This document shows, in pieces, positions 1-11,912 of a stretch of DNA of 64,000 nt. Numbering within the stretch: position 1 is the stretch's first letter; the number at the start of each line of letters is the position of its first letter. A program made the translations under genes and the position numbers. This DNA comes from Cristatella mucedo (taxonomy: Eukaryota; Bryozoa; Phylactolaemata; Cristatellidae), in the NCBI GenBank assembly GCA_009760855.2, contig WPIO01000095.1:590501-654500 (forward strand), written 5' to 3'. The notes under the pieces were generated by a model. The model was not told the DNA's origin, did no database searches, and saw only the letters and a list, made by a program, of their open reading frames with translations.

Positions 1-97
1 GTGGCACGGCTTGCTGCTGAGCTGCTGACTGATGAGCACACGATCCATCAGCTGCTGCAGGCGCTGCAGCAGAGGCTCGGTGACGACTGCAGAGCAG
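1..97 (+). CDS. SRBD1: SRBD1/Tex-like protein, internal exon (5' cut by window edge)
   Basis: Frame 1 is open from the first base to a GTGAGT donor at 98. It encodes a short helical stretch (VARLAAELLTDEHTIHQLLQ, then ALQQRLGDDCRA). In bacterial Tex and animal SRBD1 a helix-hairpin-helix region of this character sits just before the C-terminal S1 domain. The exon ends in phase 1 (a single G), which joins the AC at 2796 to make an Asp codon, giving ...DDCRA-DFDKPLFRS, the expected Tex-type transition into the S1 domain. Tex-family proteins bind nucleic acids; the human member is SRBD1. The rest of the gene lies upstream of this window. The call depends on the two following exons, which are stronger. 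Confidence 0.72.
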
Positions 98-259
98 GTG
101 AGTTGTGCATCGCATGCTTGCTCGAGCAACGATGCGGCGTGCCAGCGAAGATCGGTTGCTGCTTAGAGGAATGGCTTTCGCTTTGCCAGCTCCTGCCACC
201 TTGTTTGGCACCGAATATGGGTATGAGTCAGTGAAAGAAACAAATGAATGTATGGCTGG

Positions 260-262
<3 letters not shown>

Positions 263-335
<73 letters not shown>
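263..335. repeat. (GA)n microsatellite
   Basis: Nearly pure GA dinucleotide run of about 73 bp in an SRBD1-like intron. The long Arg-Glu and Ser-Leu reading frames across it are artefacts of the repeat. Confidence 0.97.
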
Positions 336-340
<5 letters not shown>

Positions 341-2609
341 ATGGTGACCTGTTGTGCATGAAAGGCTTCGTACACCAAGATCTCTAGAGCTTAACGAAAG
401 GCATTCCAAGAACCAACTCTTTTCGAAACACCCTTGATTCGTTACATGCTCTGTAAGCGGCTTTCTCTGTGCCTGGCCCTAGCTGTGTGCTTAACGGTGT
501 ATGCACGGAAAACGGAAGGGCTTTCGGAGCTATCTTCCCTACATATGGGATGTATCCCAGATTTGATAACCCTATATGTGTGTGTGTGCATGTGTATGTG
601 TACGTGTATATATCTTCGGAACCGGTGGAACAATCGTCATGACATTGTACCAACATTAATATCTTTTATTAATGTAATAATCACTGTAATGTCAAACTTC
701 TGCCATCCTTAGATCCTTAGAGAGTCAATGTCAGTCTGTGGCTGAATGTCCGAACATGGCAATCTAGAAAATCAACAGATTCAATACCATGCAACATAAA
801 AATCTGCAAAAACCCTGGACACTTTACTTGCTCGATCAAGCTAGCTAAATTATTTTTTGAAAGTGTCACGTAACATTGAAGCATGATTGCAAAATATGAA
901 GTTCAAAGATGCTTAAGGACAAATACAGCATTACTGATTCAACCCAAATCAGAAATGAACTACTTGAGTGTTCCGCAAGCAGAGCTGAGCTCACATTTCG
1001 AATTTCGCCTTGATCCGTGCAGTATTAGCCGAGTTTCGGAATGTATTAGTCACAGGGCTGCACAGCAATAGAAGCATGTTTTTGAAAGTCACAAGCATGT
1101 ACCTCAACAAGCTACGAAACTTTACCTTGATGTGTCAAGACTCAACGAGTTGGGTGAAAGTCACATATGTTGCAGAGATCAGTAATTTGTTATCTGTAGA
1201 TATGCTGCTTCTGATTTGCTTCTGGGTATATATTGTCTGCATAATCATTGTTTTAATGCTTCCCTTTTATTTGAAAATCATCAAAACTTCGGATTTCTTT
1301 TTAAAAATCTGTTTTTTGAAATGCACACTAAGCAAAAACTCGATTTTGGTCAAATCTGTTGATTTTGATCAAATTTTTTGTTCTGGCTGTTCACCATTTA
1401 GTATGTCAACACTAGCTGCAGCTGCAGCTCTCTGGCATAAACTTGAGCGATTTACAGAGTTTGCATTGTGCAGAGACTGCTTTTTTTATTTGCATGGTTG
1501 GTCTCAAAACTTGGAGTATCCTTAAAGCTTGGCAGCAGTGTCGTAACCTGCTTGACATGGTTGCACTTTTCTTGAAAGTGCTTCACACCAACCAGTAGTT
1601 GCACATCGCCTATCTCTTACTTCATGCCTGTGATAACTTACTTGCTATGATTGCAGTGGCAGTGTGAGCAATTTATTTAGTGGATGAAAGTAGCAAATGA
1701 TCTGTCGATTCGTAGCCTAGCGGAAGCCTAGAACGCGATAGCTGTACAGAAGCACTACTGAGGAGATGCGATTCCGAAAAGTATGTTATTTTTCTGCTTC
1801 TGCTTATATCCTTAATGTTGGTCTTTAGATTGTGTATTTTGTTTTGTCTTTCGAACGTTAGGGGCTCAGTTTCAGCCGTTTGCTCACCAATGGTGACATG
1901 CACAGCTCGGTCCTAGACCCTCAGGACCAATAAAAAAAAAAAGATATTTTTTCAAGTAGCATTAAAGACTTGCCCGGAGCTTGGTCACCGGTCGCTCTCT
2001 GACTACGAATCGCAGGGCACAGCAATGCAGTGGATGGCATAGCTTGGGAAATCTCACCAATAATGGGCATCATACTCTACCAGCAAACGTTTGATGCTAC
2101 CAGCCGTGGTTTAACTTTTTAAGAAATAAACAAAAAACATGCTCCCGATCGGTCATTACTATTACCCATATTACCTACTGCTAAGCTATGCCGAGTGATA
2201 TCCTAGTGCTAGGAAGAAAGAAATTAAGCGTCGTGTCGTCCTTGGTTGTTGAACCCTCGGCCTCAACCAACTCAACCCTTTTGACTGGCATTGAAAAATG
2301 GTGGTCTGCCATGCTGTGATGAGAATCTTGTTCCGTGATAACTGACTACTGCATGAGCTGGCATAAATGAGATTATGTCACGTCATTGCTAGGAGAAATA
2401 GCTTTAGAATACTTTGTTTGCATCGTGTGCTCGACGGACAGCCCACTGTGCCCACTTTTTTGGGCACTTCTTCGTGTCGATAGTAGCTGCGAGACCTTAA
2501 GCCTGTGTTTTGAGATGCGCAATATACGGCTGTGAACGGAATGTGTTGTTCCAAAGGGAATCTGCAGAGATATGTCACCATTGCTACTGATTTGTAAAAG
2601 CTAGATACT

Positions 2610-2755
2610 AAACGTCAGCTGATTTAGCAGCCTCATTTATGTGAGAGCCTTGGCGGCCGGCACCCAGCTTGCAGTGGGCAGTAAAGGGGACTGCCTGCTG
2701 CAAGACTGACGTCACGACCTGGGTCGTGACGTACAAGCTCCTCGTCTCTTAGCTA
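2610..2755 (-). repeat. tRNA-derived SINE, family 2 (fragment)
   Basis: Read on the minus strand, this contains GACCCAGGTCGTGA, a decayed B-box, followed by the family-2 body with TGCCCACTGCA. It ends in AAATGAGGCTGCTAAATCAG, whose terminal hairpin recurs at 14.26, 19.29 and 37.68 kb. Its 3' end lies towards 2610. Confidence 0.55.
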
Positions 2756-2795
2756 AGACTCTGGGTATCGTAGCCTGGTTGCCATTTCTTTGCAG

Positions 2796-2872
2796 ACTTC
2801 GACAAACCGTTGTTCCGTTCAGCTGTGATCGATTTGGGAGAGCTGAGGACGGGGCAAGTTCTATCTGGCGTG
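2796..2872 (+). CDS. SRBD1: SRBD1/Tex-like protein, start of S1 domain
   Basis: Exon between acceptor TTTGCAG (ending 2795) and donor GTAAGG at 2873. After the split Asp codon it reads FDKPLFRSAVIDLGELRTGQ, then VLSGV. This matches the family pattern 'KPxFRSxVxxLxDLxxGxxLxGxV' that leads into the first strand of the S1 OB-fold in Tex proteins. The exon ends in phase 0 and joins cleanly to 7448, so that ...LSGV runs into VKNVVDFGAF. The three-exon join, reading through with no frame conflict, is the main evidence for the gene. Confidence 0.85.
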
Positions 2873-5394
2873 GTAAGGCTGACATCAGTGCGCAGCTGGG
2901 CTACAATCATTGCTTGTTTAGGCTGTGGTCGCAGGTCTGTGCGTGTGCACATTCGTGCAATAGACGTGCGAGTGCATTTAGGCCAACACGATCCTTCTGT
3001 GGTGCTGCTTTGGCTCCATGTTGGGCTCACCAACCATCCGTGACCAAACCAGTGGCAGTGGCCACTACGGTCGTCATTCGAACCTCAAGCCTAATTCTAA
3101 AAATAAAGCCTAAGGGTGCAGGCTGAAGACAACATTTTCTTGTGCTGATTTTGTGTAATGGCATGAGCACTGAATATGCTGTGATGTGGTCGACAATGAG
3201 ATTTCTGTAGGGTGATTGACTAGGCCACTTTATTAGCATAATCGGCCATAAACCAAACTCAGCAGTGTCGTACGAAAAATATATGCATGTGCTTAGAGTC
3301 GTTGTCCTGTCGGAAAATAAATGTATCCAGCAAGATTTATTGCACCACGTACTGCAACATTCTGGAGAAGTACTAAATATCAGATGAAGGATGCCTAGGG
3401 CATTGCTGTCTTCGGCTTACCGATCGGTGATAGGGTAAGGTTAGTTAATGAAAATAGTAGGTGCTCTTATAGCTCTCGTATTACTATTTCTCCCACCTTA
3501 GAACCCCCAAAAGCAATGCAGTTTTTTCATGGTGAGGTACAATGTAGAAATATGCCATTTTTAAATAAATCCAAGGGGTCAAAGATGCATTTTTTTCTGC
3601 TGTTTATTTGAAAAAAGTCTGCCGTGGAAGGTTCTATTTTTAATATGTTCATCCATTCTTTGTGCTTCGGTTTATTGGTTCACGATCGAATGCCTGCTAC
3701 TCATCGTAAATAAGAGGTTGCCGATTCTTTTGTGCTCGAGTCTCCCTGGATCGGTTTGAGTGTAGGCCAACTCATTGAACAATCAAGCCTTTTTTCGTTT
3801 CGATGAGGAGCATGCGATGACCATCGTTGGACTCAATTAACTGCACGAGGTCTCGGGCGATTTGCTTGGGCAGGCTTGCCGTCCTTTGCTCTGGCGCTGC
3901 TTCTGCGGCTGAGGCACTTTTTGCTGTGCCCGAAGAATCGAGCTTTTTGCTGTGGCCACGTGGCTAATTGCTGGCCAATTTCGCCTAGTGATTCCATATA
4001 TTTTTACTCATAACAAATAGCACCCGATCGTGATGGTGAAATGGCTACCTTACGTTGGAGAAGCATGACATGTGCCAGCTTTGATGGTGCCTTTGCTGCT
4101 GCTTCGGTGCTCGCCTCGGCCGCCTGCTGCCCTGCTGCTTGATAGGCCTGTGGGCGTTGTCCAAGCAAGGCCACGACTCGTGTAGGCTGACCAGAATTTC
4201 CGGTTCCAATAGTTCGGGCAATGTCTCGCTACCTGCCCTTTTCTGTCGATAGCAGCTGTGCTCCATTGGCACGGCAGTGGCAGTCGATCTTAAGGGGGAA
4301 GGTGGCACAGCTAGAAGCTTGTGCTAACAGATGTGGCCATTCGATCGAGTGATTGCATCGTCAAGTGGCAGCAGAGCCGTTGCATGGTCCCCTGAGTGCC
4401 ATGCTGACGAGTGGACTTGAGGTGAAGGCTGTATAATTAAAATGTATTTGCTATCATCCGAATCACACACTCTGATGGAAGTCCATTGCATGCACAGATA
4501 CATCCGCCCTTGCATTACCGTATTGCAGATGCAGGCGGCGTTGCTTCCTGAAACGTGTATGTAACTTGAACAAAAATCTTTATCTGCGAAACGATTCAGT
4601 AGTTGAATTGGAGTCGAGCCCCCTCCAATTTTACAAGTGGCCATATCGGCATTGCATCGCCCATGAGTAACAGTGCTTAGGAAAGTCTGGAATGGTTGTT
4701 AGTGGTTTGCTTGCAGCTAATTACCAATCGGTCTGTCGTGGGTTTGTTTGCGTCTGAAGCAGCAGCAGCAACAAGGCATTCCTTATTGCCCTCTGCAGGT
4801 GCTATGGCTCCTTTGCTGCCAAATATGTGAAGCCGTTAAATCACCCTTGACATTCATTTGTATTTCGCTTTGCTAGCCACAGCTCATCAGTGCCTGCCGC
4901 ATGCTTTGCTCTCTTCCAGCAAGTGCTCATTGTGCAGATTTATTGTAGAGCTGCTAATGACGGTAAGAACAGCAATAATAAAAATAGTAATAGGTCGATT
5001 GCATAGAATCTCAGGAAAACTAAATCTCTATCCATGCACTTGACAACAACTCTGCAACAGAGTCTGTAGCCAAGGTTAATTATATTATTCTTATTATTAT
5101 TTTTAACCTTCATTCAGCTTTAAATGAGTTCAGTGAGTTAGTTGGAATCCAATAGTGCAGTCGCGTTGATTATAAATTCAAAGCTTCAGAGTCCTATGGG
5201 TTCTAAAATGGAAGAACATTTCTGTAATCATTTGCTCGATTGCAGAAGCATTTGGCTGTTTTATGAAGATGAATTGCATCAATAAAGTTTGGAGGATGCA
5301 CCATTAATAATGTGAGCATTCGAGCACCTTTGGCCACGACACTGCTGCTTTCCTTTATATAATATTATCTAAAAGCAGAACAAGTTGGGTCCAC

Positions 5395-5966
5395 CTTCGC
5401 CTGGATAACCTCATATGCAACGCATCGACTTCAAGGTTTTGTCATTCACACTTTAGGTCCCTTCATTCTCTGGCTCCAGCCTACCTATCAGGTCTACAGC
5501 TCCACCAATCTAAGCATCGTACCACCCGCTTTTCGGAATCTAATTGTTTACCTATACCTCGTACAAATCTCAAATCCTTTCGAGACGGTGCATTTAGTTC
5601 GTATACTCCCAACGCCTGGAACTCACTCCCGACTTCTGTTACGACATCCCCTGACTTGACCACATTTAAAAATAAATTTAAAACACATCTGCTTATGACA
5701 GCATTTAGCGGCTCCTTGTGATTCGTCCTTTATGTGCTTATGCATGCTGACACTGTGCGTGCTGCCACTAACCACACTTGCAAGCTGACCCTGTGCATGT
5801 CAACCTTACCATGTTTATTCTTGTTTATCGAGCATGGCTCCACTAACCATCCGATCGTGTTTCCTTTGCAGTAAATGTAAAGTGCCTAGAAAGAGATTGA
5901 GTTATCTGAGGGCGCTTTATCAAGTGTGTTATTATCATTATTATTATTACTATTATTATTATCATT
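5395..5966 (+). mobile_element. LINE L-A, 5'-truncated copy
   Basis: Encodes the C-terminal end of an L2/CR1-clade LINE ORF2 (RTTRFSESNCLPIPRTNLKS, then WNSLPTSVTTSPDLTTFK) up to a stop after FSGSL. A 3' UTR follows, then the stem-loop (AAAGTGCC ... GGGCGCTTT) and a (TTA)n tail. No target-site duplication was identified. Confidence 0.88.
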
Positions 5967-5999
5967 ATGCACGGTACGATGAAACTCCACTGATGCAAA

Positions 6000-6270
6000 G
6001 TCATTTCGGGTGATAACAGAAGCCGGAAGCTGGTTCCTGGCTTTCAGTGTATACTAACTGAAGACCGGATTGCCCAGAGATTTTAATTGATTGCAAGGAA
6101 TGGCAAGACAACTGGAAGCCGAGGAGCAAGTGGTGCGAGATCACACTGGAGGAGTCAGGAGGTCGGATAGTGAGGCTGGTGCAAGTGAGTGAAGTGAATC
6201 TGTAAGCCAGAGAGAGGATCTCGAGGTTGATTCGATGCCTGTGACGGAGCCAGCAAAGATTATTCGTGTT
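6000..6270 (-). mobile_element. LINE ORF2 C-terminal fragment, diverged
   Basis: The minus strand contains the string RHRINLEILSLAYRFTSLTC, which resembles the LINE segment 'xxRIxFKxLSLxFRxLHSL'. It is shorter and more diverged than the L-A copies on either side and lies in the opposite orientation. Confidence 0.4.
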
Positions 6271-6329
6271 GGTGGCATGCAGACATTTTAACGAACGTGC
6301 CGCATTTGTATCCGGTCTATGCCACCCGC

Positions 6330-7093
6330 TTGCATACAAAATTAGGGCTTGTTTAGATAAGGATACCACGTCCAAGTTGGTCCATGCATTCGTGACATCT
6401 CGTCTCGACTTCTGCAACTCACTGCTTACTGGCCTACCAGCATGTGCGATCAGGCGATTGCAGCTGGTGCAAAACTCTGCAGCTAGGCTTGTCTGTCGTG
6501 AGCGTCGCAGTTGCCACATTACTCCACTTCTCGCCGACCTGCACTGGTTACCAGTCAAGCAACGGATTGACTTCAAGGTTTTGTCGCTCACTTTTAGGTC
6601 TCTTCATTCTATGGCTCCAGCCTATCTTTCAGATACACTACCCCATCAGGCAAAGCATCGTACCACTCGCTTTTCGGAATCCAACAGTCTAGAAATACCT
6701 CGTACAAACCTTAAATCCTTTGGAGACCGTGCATTTAGCTCGTATGCTCCCACAGCCTGGAACTCCCTCCCGACCTGCATCAGAACATCCCCTGACCTGA
6801 CCACATTTAAAAGAAACTTAAAAACATACCTATTTAGGACAGCATTTAGTGGGTCCTTGTGATTCGTCCTCGATGTGCTTATGCGTGCTGACACTGTTCA
6901 TGCTGCCACTAACCACATTTGCATGCTGACCCAGTGCATGTAACCCCTAACCATGTTATTCATTTTGTTTGTTTTTCAAGCATGATTTTACTTACTATTC
7001 TATTGCGTATCACTTTGCAGCAAATGTAAAGCGCCTAGAAAGAGATTAAGTTCTCTGAGGGCGCTTTATCAAGTGCAATATTATTATTATTAT
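6330..7093 (+). mobile_element. LINE L-A, best-preserved 3' end in the window
   Basis: One open frame (6266-6862) covers the end of the reverse transcriptase and the C-terminal domain: LVHAFVTSRLDFCNSLLTGL, LQLVQNSAARLVCRERRSCH, then LHWLPVKQRIDFKVLSLTFR, ending FRTAFSGSL. The 3' UTR ends in AAAGCGCC-TAGAA-AGAGA-TTAAGT-TCTCT-GA-GGGCGCTTT, a two-stem hairpin, then (TTA)n. The apurinic endonuclease and the catalytic YxDD motif are absent, so the copy is 5' truncated and dead. Confidence 0.92.
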
Positions 7094-7124
7094 ACATGCT
7101 GTAGATAGGATTACTACCAATCAT

Positions 7125-7217
7125 TTGGTAATGCTTTCTATACAGCATCTGTAAAGTGCCTAGAAAGAGATTCAGTTCACTGGAGGTGCTATACGAATGT
7201 ATTATTATTATTATTAC
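7125..7217 (+). mobile_element. LINE L-A tail-only insertion
   Basis: Only the terminal stem-loop (AAAGTGCC ... GGTGCT with G-U pairs) and (TTA)n are present. This is a very short 5'-truncated retrotransposition product just downstream of a longer copy. Confidence 0.75.
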
Positions 7218-7447
7218 GCTTTCCTTAGCTGTGCTTGTACTGTTACTGGTCAGCCTTAGCAGGTGTTGGGTAGGCTGTTCATAGCTCCAACGGATGCTGC
7301 GATTTTGCATATTTTTGCTGTGTTTCTTTTAGTTATTGCATGTATAGGTACAGATATGTTCGCTGACTGTGCTTCCTTGGGACTGAAAGTCTGCTTTGCT
7401 CAGCAGTAACCCTGCTGACCAGCTGCTGCTCTCCTCTTATTTTTCAG

Positions 7448-7657
7448 GTGAAAAATGTTGTCGACTTCGGTGCGTTCGTGGACATCGGTGTAGGCCAGGA
7501 TGGATTACTGCACAATTCGCAAAGTCGAGGCCGGGACTTACAGCTTGGCTTGAGGGTGGAAGTGGTGATAGATTCACTCGACTTGTCAAGAAAGAGGATA
7601 GGATTGAGGCTGGCTTCCCACACTAAATTAAGCGGGCACTGCAGGCAGAGCCCATAG
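7448..7657 (+). CDS. SRBD1: SRBD1/Tex-like protein, terminal exon with S1 domain
   Basis: Acceptor TTTTTCAG ends at 7447. The frame reads VKNVVDFGAFVDIGVGQDGL, the S1 RNA-binding signature of Tex/SRBD1, then LRVEVVIDSLDLSRKRIGLR, and stops at 7655-7657 about 13 residues after the S1 fold. Phase 0 joins 2872. The S1 domain is an OB-fold that binds RNA or ssDNA. Two oddities: the usual 'VHISQLS' loop reads HNSQS, and the loop between strands 3 and 4 is short, so the domain is more compact than in bacterial Tex. I found no clear AATAAA in the first kilobase downstream. Function is inferred from family membership only. Confidence 0.9.
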   Translation: MKNVVDFGAFVDIGVGQDGLLHNSQSRGRDLQLGLRVEVVIDSLDLSRKRIGLRLASHTKLSGHCRQSP

Positions 7658-8717
7658 GCGTCATTTATTACAAGTCGGGTGGTCAACTCGTTGCATCACT
7701 CTCACAGGATCTCGTCCTCCAGAGTGTCCACTTATCTGCTCAGTAGAGGCGGCGTCGAGTGCCAGTTGTGTGCGCTGTTATGTACATATTGCGCAGTATT
7801 ATGTTTCCGTTTACGACATCGCGACCTTTTTTACTCTGTACGTGATGGCAGTTTGGAACATTCTCATCAGGTGCTCGAGAATTGAGCTGCATGCAACTCG
7901 ATGCTCTCTTGTTTTTTAGCTTTGCGCTAGCAGTTGTAGCTAGCTGTGCTGCGGCATGCTACTAGCGAAGCATCGTTTGCCGATCGATCGACAGCTGCAG
8001 CAGGGGCACTCTAAGCAATGTTTTTCCTCTGCGTCGCTGAATCAGCAATATAATGGAAGTAATATAATGGAAGTAAGCGGAGCTAGAACAGTTCGTAAGA
8101 GTGTCAGCAATACCCAATCGTTTAACTGGCAAGTTGCTGTCACGGAAAGCTGATTCCCTTTCTTGACTTCAATAATGACGCTACTCTTATGAATCTGCTC
8201 CTGTTGATGTCGATGTGGTTTTTTGGGTTGTGCAGTGCAACGTGTATTCTTAGGAACTTATAGAGACAATTACTCAGAAGCAGCGGCAGCAGCTTACTGG
8301 GCTGCTAGTACTAGACATCATTGGTGCCACAGCGGCCGACATTCACACTTGGCCACTGCACGACGATTATGCTTGGGACCAGCCAAAGGCAAGACCTGGG
8401 AAGTGGATTGTGCGAGCCCAGTTTAACACCTTGTGCGGCTCATGAGGAGACACACTGCAGGTCATGTCTCCAGATGGAAGGATGCTAAAAGCAGTTACGG
8501 TTCAGCTCGAGTTCCACACGACTTCTAGTAGATGGCACCAGCCTATTTGCAGTTGTCGTGTCGGCTAATCGAATGAGCGGGATCATCAAAAAATGCTGAT
8601 ATGAAGTTAATAGCGCATTTTTACATCGGTGCAATTTTGAACGGCAACAGTTGTATTTTAAGGACTGATGCCAGAGAAAGCTCAATTTTTACAGGTACTA
8701 CTACTGAAGTGGAGAAA

Positions 8718-8820
8718 ATATGATTCATTTGCATAGCGTTCTGAGAGATCTTAAACCTCTATCCCTGTATCGGCTGTACATGCGCCACGGGGCTCGAGCC
8801 CTCGCCGTCGGTCGTCAAAA
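8718..8820 (-). repeat. tRNA-derived SINE, family 1 (decayed, truncated)
   Basis: The minus strand carries the B-box-like GGGCTCGAGCCCC followed by a degraded family-1 tail ending in AAATGAATCAT. The A-box end is lost. Confidence 0.5.
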
Positions 8821-9268
8821 TATTAGCGTCTTGACTCGTGGGCCAAACTGTGGAGGCTTAATCCATAGGCATCTGTAAAAGATAAACGTGCCCGTAGAAC
8901 TATATAGCTCTAAACTAGTAATTAAATCAGAAACGAGTAGCGCATTTACTGCGGTTGGTGTGGGCACTGAATCGCCGGTGAACAGTAGTGCTAAGGAAAG
9001 TGTGCCGACAGGTTGTATGCAGTTTCCCTAGCTGGGTTTGCGCAACCATTGGTCAGTCTCTGCAGCTGCTCAACAAATTGTTCGTCGCCTCAACGGTTGC
9101 TCCGCTTTCGTTTGATTTGAGTTTTGTTAGCTGTGTTCTGTTTGTTCTGATTTGTTGACTGCCACTGCTGCTTCGGAACACGGTCTCTGTTGCCCTTAGA
9201 AATAAGCTTAGCTTTCCGACTGATGCTCTCCTAAGGTCTTCCAAGTTAAGACTTTTTTACTTAAATAT

Positions 9269-9414
9269 ATAAATATAATTCATTTGTATAGCGCCCCAAG
9301 AGAACTTAAATCCCTATTCAGGCGCTTTACATATGCCTCGGGACTCGAGCCCACGACCTAAGCTAGACCTTGGCCGGGGCGAGCGCCTTAACCGCTGGAC
9401 CAATCCAGCTCGGC
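9269..9414 (-). repeat. tRNA-derived SINE, family 1 (near full length)
   Basis: Reading the minus strand: GAGCTGGATTGGTCCAGCGG starts the tRNA-like head and includes the A-box (TGGTCCAGCGGTTAAGG). The B-box follows (GGTCGTGGGCTCGAGTCC), then the LINE-like tail GTAAAGCGCCTGAATAGGGA ... GGGGCGCTATACAAATGAAT. The head is unmistakably tRNA-derived, and the tail is shared with LINE L-A. Confidence 0.85.
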
Positions 9415-10681
9415 GACTTCAATCACCCGTGACAAAATGTAAACAAAATGTCAATGCACATTGATGGTCTTACGTGCGGTTACTTTTTAGTCGCGTTATA
9501 CGTTTATGTTATTACGGGCATAATAACATATGCATTATAGGAGTTTATTTCTTATACGATTCGCCGCAGCTCCAAAATTGCAGCTTGAAATGCGGTTGAA
9601 AAGACCAGCAAAACAGGAAGTTTTGCAGGAAACGTTTAACATCGACTAGAAAGGATAAAGGCAAGTCTTCTGGTCGCCGCAGTTGAACATGGACCTCCGC
9701 GTCAGAAGGCAAGCTATACCGGCGAATTTCAATCGAATTTGCTGCTGAGGAATTTCTATTACATAGCAGGCGCTGTGGTTTCTCGTCGATTATTCAGCAC
9801 AATCCCAATGGAGACCCTATCGATTGGGAATTTAATTGTATCCCCTAAGTCCGCGGCGACTACTTGCCCTGGGAAAACGAACGCGATGCAATTCTTTGTT
9901 CAGCAAACCGAACGTGCAGCATTGCAGCTATGCACTGCAAGCTCATTAGACGCTCAGTGACGTCAGAGTAACCTTTGCACCCTGCGTGGCAGAGTGACGA
10001 CGATCAATCGCCAATCGTCATCGCGAGTCAGCCGCCACAGTCTGCTTCCTTTCGCCACATGCAGCAAGCAGCTGGTCGCGGACAGCTCATAACTGACAGA
10101 CCAAACGGCGTCACCTTTCGCCAAATCAAAGCTGTGACGAACGGAACGACACAGACGGTCGACCCCGACCAGAGAAACACGACCATATCGACCAGCAATC
10201 GGGCTGGGATTGGTAAGCTCGTAAGCGCGTTGACGGTCCGCCAGGGGGCGCTATGGGATGACGCGCGCCGTCGCGGCATTTGCGAGTTGCTGCTGCAGCT
10301 GCGGTGCGGCGGCGGAAATTTATCCAGCGCACGCGCGCCTCGCCGTGTTTAATCTCCTTTAATTTATGTTTGATTTTATAGTAGTTGTCGATTGTCATAC
10401 TTTTTGTTTCAACGTATTCGTTTTAATGTATCGTATAGCAATTGTAGTTTTGTTATGGAATAATCGTTTAGTTTTCGTGCGCAGCGTTAATCCGGCAGCT
10501 CCGAGTTTCGGCCGCCGCCGAAACGCCTGCGCTCGCACTGACCGCTCTCAGCCACCAGAGCAACGTCGTCTCGGCACCCGCTGCCCACGACGGCCCACGA
10601 CGGCTCGCGCGGTAGTCGCGCGGCTCGCGGCGACTTTTCCTCCACTTTTCAGATAACTTGCTTCGGAGGAGCGAAGGCGAA

Positions 10682-10900
10682 ATGCCGCAGTCCGACGACT
10701 CGGTTTTTTGGAGACGCTTTTTCTCCGACGCCGGCTTTCCGTTGAGAGAGGCATTCGCTTTCGCGAACAAGTTCGTAGACAACAGGATACGAAGGACGAT
10801 GCTCCTCGAAATCAACCGCGGCTACCTCGTAGACATGGGCATCACGCGCGTCGGCGACATAATAGCGATCCTTAGACACGCGAAGATTCTCCACGAAGAA
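10682..10900 (+). CDS. C19orf47: C19orf47-like copy A, exon 1 (SAM domain)
   Basis: ATG at 10682 opens 73 codons to donor GTAAGG at 10901 (phase 0). After MPQSDDSVFW comes a SAM domain of the C19orf47 subfamily: RRFFSDAGFPLREAFAFANK, FVDNRIRRTMLLEINRGYLV, then DMGITRVGDIIAILRHAKIL. The signature features are the aromatic/FF start, 'FxDNRIxxxMLLxxN', 'MGIxxxGDIIAILxHAK'. SAM domains usually mediate protein-protein oligomerisation; C19orf47 itself is poorly characterised. The ATG is chosen because it lies close upstream of the domain and the upstream DNA is a GC-rich flank. Copies B (17652) and C (30378) have the same exon with the same end phase. Confidence 0.88.
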
Positions 10901-11110
10901 GTAAGGCGCGACGCCGCTAATGAGAGCCGTACAAGACGACCGCGATTTCGAGAGCGCTTTTTATGCCTGGGCTCGGCCGAGGCGTGGGGAGCAGCAGAGG
11001 AAGCGAGGGAAAGCGGAGCGAGAGGTGGGAGGCAGGAGGGAGGAAGGAAGGTGGGAGGAAGGAAGCAAAGACGGGTGAGAGTGAGAGGGGAGAAGTGAGA
11101 GGCAGGGGAA

Positions 11111-11165
11111 AGGAGAATTGAGAGGCGTAAGGGAGAGAGAAAGAGAGGGAGAGAAAGAGAGAGAG

Positions 11166-11228
<63 letters not shown>

Positions 11229-11261
11229 CACAGAATGAGACAGAGAGACAGACAGAGACAC

Positions 11262-11332
<71 letters not shown>

Positions 11333-11390
11333 AGAGAGACAGACAGACAGACAGACAGAGACAGAGACAGGGAGAGACAGAAAGAGATTT
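11111..11390. repeat. long (GA)n / GA-rich microsatellite
   Basis: About 280 bp of nearly pure purine on the + strand, GAGA with interspersed GACA units, in the first intron of copy A. Long Arg/Glu and Leu/Ser frames here are not genes. Such a purine-pyrimidine mirror tract can form H-DNA; that is inference. Confidence 0.97.
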
Positions 11391-11912
11391 GTGGTTGTGC
11401 GTTGGCAGCGGCCTAGTCAGCCTGCTGCCGGGTGCTAGGCCTCAGCTCCCCTAAGCGTGGGGCGTAACTCCTGAAGTGGTATGTAGTCTACTAAGATTTG
11501 ACTGATTTAGACTTGGACCACGCTCGGCTTCTTGCTAGCGGTCTGACTACGCCTATCAGTGAGGGAGGGAGGATGAAGGTAGATTGATTCGAGTGAGCTA
11601 AGCCCGGTAGATTTGCCGAGCCATCGGCAGATGGAAAAGTGTGCCAGTAACGTGAGAGAAAGGCATAATGACCAGAGACGCGACGGCACCTCTGAATTTC
11701 GCTGAGGAAAAAGATTGCTCACACTTATTGCGGCAACGAGAGCCGGATGGAGAGCTGTTTTTCACTCATGCTGCGAAGTAAATTTCCATAAAGCGATCGA
11801 TCCTTTAAAAGCGAGAAAAATCCAAGGTCCGTGAGCGCCATGCTTGGAAGCTTTTCGGTACTGCGGAAGCCGACGCAAGGCTGATTGGATGCGGCAAACG
11901 GCTGGCTTGCAG

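Larger units (their letters stand above)
98..2795 (+). other. SRBD1-like intron
   Basis: Intron between GTGAGT at 98 and the TTTCTTTGCAG acceptor ending at 2795. It holds a (GA)n tract, a short TG-rich stretch near 580-610 and a SINE fragment at about 2610-2755. I see no exon in the remainder, which is AT-rich, unremarkable DNA. Confidence 0.7.
2873..7447 (+). other. SRBD1-like intron carrying LINE copies
   Basis: Intron bounded by GTAAGG at 2873 and TATTTTTCAG at 7447. From 2873 to about 5390 I find no gene or clear repeat apart from an AT-rich (ATT)-like stretch near 5078-5102. From 5395 to 7217 it is LINE remnants, listed separately. Confidence 0.75.
7658..10681. other. intergenic region and GC-rich 5' flank of copy A
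   Basis: SRBD1-like 3' UTR followed by intergenic DNA with two SINE copies and a small tandem duplication near 8048-8075 (AATAATGGAAGT-type unit twice). GC and CpG rise sharply from about 10.2 kb to the start codon at 10682, resembling a CpG-island promoter. I see no TATA box and no supported exon. Confidence 0.5.

Noticed and set aside
163-378. Long Ser-Leu and Arg-Glu open frames over GA tracts (also about 10822-11438 and 36351-36724)
   Set aside because: They are the direct translation of dinucleotide repeats and have no splice support or other sequence signal.
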